Shown here piece by piece: positions 61,348 through 64,000 of a DNA stretch of 64,000 nucleotides. Positions within the stretch are counted from its first letter, which is position 1; every line of letters begins with the position of its first letter. The position numbers and the translations under genes were made by a program. The stretch covers positions 1 through 64,000 of the forward strand of contig CAMDQN010000015.1 in the NCBI GenBank assembly GCA_945905925.1, read 5' to 3'. The stretch comes from Singulisphaera sp. GP187. Its GTDB lineage: Bacteria; Planctomycetota; Planctomycetia; Gemmatales; Gemmataceae. The notes beneath the pieces are model-generated. The model did no database searches and had not been told where the DNA came from. It saw only the letters and a program-made list of their open reading frames with translations.

Positions 61348-61734
61348 TCAAACGAATCCCAGGCGATCGCGGGCAGACGTGGTGTAGCAGTGGGAGAGTT
61401 CTTCGCCCGCGGCTACGTGGCGCACGGTGTGCAGGAACGCGCGGTCGCCGCGCACCTCGCGGACCATGTTTGGTGTGTCGGAGTGGTTCACCATTCCGCC
61501 GAAGCCGAGCGGCACCAAGAGCCAGGTTTCGCCGATGACGAACTTGTGATGGTCGGCAAAGTGCGAACAACGGTCGGCCGGTGAATCTCGCTCCACGAGC
61601 GTGCCGATGATTTCCAGTTCCACGCCGACGGGCAGATCGACACGGGCGAACACGCCCAACCCCGCGCCCACGATCGTGGACGACCGCAACTCGAACCGCG
61701 AATCCAGTTCGGCGATTACCGCTGGCGCGCTCAC
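61348..61734 (-). CDS. SET domain protein
   Basis: Small protein of 128 residues with a minimal SET domain, normally a protein lysine methyltransferase fold. Key motifs are GAGLGVFARVDLPVGVELEI, then GMVNHSDTPNM (the NHS-x-x-PN cofactor motif), AAGEELSHCY and a final YTTSARDRLGF. The start is a GTG overlapping the stop of the TPR-like gene by four bases (GTGA), so it is translationally coupled to it. Bacterial SET proteins of this size are usually of unknown target. Coupling suggests the repeat protein is its partner or substrate. Confidence 0.78.
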   Translation of the reverse strand: MSAPAVIAELDSRFELRSSTIVGAGLGVFARVDLPVGVELEIIGTLVERDSPADRCSHFADHHKFVIGETWLLVPLGFGGMVNHSDTPNMVREVRGDRAFLHTVRHVAAGEELSHCYTTSARDRLGFV

Positions 61735-64000
61735 TTGACCCACGGGGCGATGCGCTGCCACACGGCCCACAGCTTCGCGGTCAGCGCGCCGGCTTCGCCC
61801 GCCACGCACGACACCACCCGCCGGTACGCCCGCGCCGCACCCGCGGGCACGTCCTTCGCGGCACACGCGGCAGCGGCTACACGCAGCGCCTCCTTCGCTT
61901 CCTTGAACGCCGACGCTTTACCGTCGGGACCGGCTTGCTTCACCATCACGACTGCCTGTGCCATCGCCAAAATCAGGCGAGGCGCGTCGGACACGGTGAC
62001 CGCGTCGATCTTCGCCGTGTGCGCAATGGCCTCGTCCGGCTGGCCGCTGAGAGCCAAATCGAGCGCGAGCCACGCGCGGAAGTCCGCGAGCACGTCTTCG
62101 GAACCGCCCAGTTTCACCGCGGCCCGGCACACGTCGGCGGCGCGCTCGTCCTGATCCAGTAGCCTGAACGCGGTCGCCAGTGGGCGCAACATCCAAGCTT
62201 CGACATCTGGGCGATCGCGCCAGTCGGTCAGCCACGCGGACGCCATGCCAGGGTGCCCGGCTGCGACCAGCGCGGCCCCGGTCCGCGCCCACGCATCGTC
62301 GTCGGCACGAAGGATTTCGTTGTACTTCTGCACGATCCCCTGCACTGGTTTGCCTAACTCGGCGAGCGCCCACAGGTACGCGAGTACCACCTCTCGCCCG
62401 GCTTCGGGGTTCTGCGCGAGCAACTCCGGGAGCTGCTCGGAAACCTGTTCCGCCGTTCCACCGGCAACCGCGCGGTCGGCCCACAAACCCGCCACGTCCG
62501 CGCTCGCGTCGGGTCCGAACGCGAGTTCCTTCAGTTCGTCGGTGAGCTTCGCGGACCAACCTTCAGCGTCGAACGCTTGCACCGCTTCGCGGAGCGTGCC
62601 GCGCGTTACTTCCGGGTCCGACGCGAGTTCGCGGAAGTTCGACAGCGCGTGTTCGAGCGAACCCTGTCGGCACGCGACCTGAACCCCGCGCAAGCGCACC
62701 AGCGGGCCGTCCGTGTGCTCTTGAAGAGCGGCGTGCGTGCGCGCCGCGCTTGCGATGTCACCGGCTGCGAGTTGCTCCGTGATGAGGTTCAAGCCGGCCG
62801 CTTCAAACGTCGGGTCGAGGTCGAACGCCTTCTGGAAATCGGCCAGTGCGCCGCGCCGGTCCGCGAGACTGCGCCGGGCCTCGCCGCGGTAGATGTACGC
62901 GAGCGGATTAGTCGGTTCGAGTTTCACGAACTGCTCGCTCGCGTCAAGGCAGTCGCGCGGCCGCCCGGCCGTGTCGTACCACGCAGCAAGTTGCCGCCAG
63001 CCCAGCACGAAATGCGGTTGCTCGGTGACCAGTTGCCGCATGATGGAAATGGCCCGCGCGCGGTCCCCGCGGCGCGCCTCGATCCACGCGGCGCGGCCCC
63101 GCAGTTCGGCCGGGAGTGGTTCGCCAAGTTCTGGCGGCTTGCACGCGGCGATTGCTTCGTCGTAGCGACCCGCGAGCGCGAGTTGTTCGGCCTTGCAATC
63201 GTGCCCGGGCATGAACTTCGGGTACGCTTTGATGACCGTTTCGGCCGCGCGGAGCCGGTCGCCGGGATCCGCGTCTTGACCCTCGGGCGAGTCGATCCAG
63301 AAGATCGGTGTCCACGGGTGGAACGGCCCGCCGCTCTGCCACGACTCGCGCAGAACGCGGTACGCGTGGTCTTCCCAGTCGGCCGTACGGAGTTCGTTCA
63401 GCGCGGCCCGAATCGGGAACGCGGACGTGCCCGGACCTTCGCACACTTCCGCGAAGGCGCGTGTCGCTGTCTCGGGGTCGTCAGTCTTGCACGCGAGTTG
63501 GATCTGCTTCACCGCGACTTCCGGCCCGCCCGCGTGCTCTTGAAGCACCGCGAGTGCGACGCGAGCTTCGCGGAACTCCTCGTCGGCGAGACACGCGTCG
63601 AAGAGGATCGCGGCGGCCGGCGAGTAAGTCGCGCTGATCTTCAGCGCTTCTCGCAGGTCGCTCTTGCCGCCGTCGCGGTCGCCGGTTTGGAGCTTCGCCT
63701 CGCCGCGCATGGTCCACCCAGTCGGGTGGTGCGGTTGAAGCCGAACGAGCGCGGACGCGGCTTCGAGGTAGTGCCCGGACTTCGCGGTTTCGTTGTACCA
63801 GTCGGCGAGTTGGTGCCAGCCCCACACGTAAGCCGGATCGACCTTCACGAGCGCGTCCATGCTCTTGATCGCGTCCGGGTAGTCACCGCGCCGTGCGAGC
63901 ACCCACGCTTCGCGGCCTTGCAGAATCATTGGCATGTCGTCGGCGAACTGCGGCGGCTTGGCGGCTTCGATCGCCGCGTCGAACCGGCCCATCTCCGCGA
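61731..64000 (-). CDS. Large TPR-like repeat protein, 5' end beyond the window
   Basis: Partial protein; at least 756 residues are visible and the frame is open at the right edge. It is made of helical TPR-like repeats (GWHQLADWYNETAKSGHYLEAASALVRLQP; GWRQLAAWYDTAGRPRDCLDASEQFVKLEP). A supra-domain of about 260 residues is duplicated: the segment from GRFDAAIEAAKPPQF to ATRAFAEVC recurs from GRYDEAIAACKPPEL to ALSNFRELA. No signal peptide can be judged. It is probably a scaffold for protein contacts, in the same operon as the SET gene. Confidence 0.75.
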   Translation of the reverse strand, partial: AEMGRFDAAIEAAKPPQFADDMPMILQGREAWVLARRGDYPDAIKSMDALVKVDPAYVWGWHQLADWYNETAKSGHYLEAASALVRLQPHHPTGWTMRGEAKLQTGDRDGGKSDLREALKISATYSPAAAILFDACLADEEFREARVALAVLQEHAGGPEVAVKQIQLACKTDDPETATRAFAEVCEGPGTSAFPIRAALNELRTADWEDHAYRVLRESWQSGGPFHPWTPIFWIDSPEGQDADPGDRLRAAETVIKAYPKFMPGHDCKAEQLALAGRYDEAIAACKPPELGEPLPAELRGRAAWIEARRGDRARAISIMRQLVTEQPHFVLGWRQLAAWYDTAGRPRDCLDASEQFVKLEPTNPLAYIYRGEARRSLADRRGALADFQKAFDLDPTFEAAGLNLITEQLAAGDIASAARTHAALQEHTDGPLVRLRGVQVACRQGSLEHALSNFRELASDPEVTRGTLREAVQAFDAEGWSAKLTDELKELAFGPDASADVAGLWADRAVAGGTAEQVSEQLPELLAQNPEAGREVVLAYLWALAELGKPVQGIVQKYNEILRADDDAWARTGAALVAAGHPGMASAWLTDWRDRPDVEAWMLRPLATAFRLLDQDERAADVCRAAVKLGGSEDVLADFRAWLALDLALSGQPDEAIAHTAKIDAVTVSDAPRLILAMAQAVVMVKQAGPDGKASAFKEAKEALRVAAAACAAKDVPAGAARAYRRVVSCVAGEAGALTAKLWAVWQRIAPWVK

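Overview
The window looks like chromosomal DNA of a planctomycete close to Gemmata. The evidence is high GC with strong G/C third-position bias, and gene families that are expanded in that group: DUF1549/DUF1553 cytochrome-like proteins, DUF1080 lectin-fold hydrolases, DUF1501 twin-arginine proteins, sulfatases, a DUF1559 prepilin-like protein, an ECF sigma factor beside a Ser/Thr kinase with WD40 repeats, Gfo/Idh/MocA oxidoreductases and FG-GAP propellers. Genes lie on both strands in short operons. I see no tRNA, rRNA, CRISPR array, complete insertion sequence or prophage.

Layout. 0.2-4.4 kb: phosphate uptake, with pstS and a fused pstC-pstA gene on the minus strand and pstB divergent. 4.5-24.8 kb: mostly secreted catabolism (zinc dehydrogenase, alpha/beta hydrolase, sulfatase, a DUF1549/1553-DUF1080-DUF1501 operon, ceramidase-like hydrolase, PQQ-type propeller, a sulfatase fused to a sialidase, an oxidoreductase). 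Between these, at 13.6-16.6 kb, lie an RNA ligase and an unusual SWIM-DNA ligase-WGR protein. 25.0-26.2 kb: an HD-Pnk end-healing enzyme, which with the two ligases gives a full heal-and-seal set. 26.9-29.9 kb: ECF sigma factor followed by an anti-sigma-like zinc motif-kinase-TM-WD40 protein. 30-39 kb: DUF3299, epimerase, lectin-like lipoprotein, membrane MutS-like ATPase, methyltransferase, DUF1501, metallophosphoesterase, DUF1080. 39.6-42.9 kb: a tight operon of FAD oxidoreductase, RMD1-like protein and membrane acyltransferase. 43-50.9 kb: HExxH protein, ApbE/PepSY flavinylation pair, aminotransferase, lipoprotein, RbfA, FG-GAP protein. 51.2-55.0 kb: a three-gene unit of a MotA/TolQ/ExbB-type channel, an actin/Hsp70-like protein and a transmembrane coiled-coil von Willebrand A protein. 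55.2-61.1 kb: DUF1559 with two small lipoproteins, PgsA, a toxin-antitoxin-like pair, oxidoreductase, methyltransferase and LpxL-like acyltransferase. 61.3-64 kb: SET protein and a large repeat protein that runs off the edge.

The most pervasive structure in the DNA is not a gene. About a dozen families of short palindromic repeats, each with arms of roughly 13-40 bp, sit in nearly every gap between genes. Several touch or form stop codons. At least four copies or derivatives are translated in frame inside proteins (DUF1553 protein, sulfatase signal peptide, DNA ligase linker, epimerase tail), and one appears to supply the start of the MutS-like gene. This resembles the in-frame palindromic elements known from Rickettsia.

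The two best candidates for little-described biology are the proton-channel/actin-like/vWA operon at 51.2-55.0 kb and the translated palindromic repeats. The dispersed nucleic-acid end-repair set is the third. All functions are read from sequence motifs only; nothing was searched against a database.
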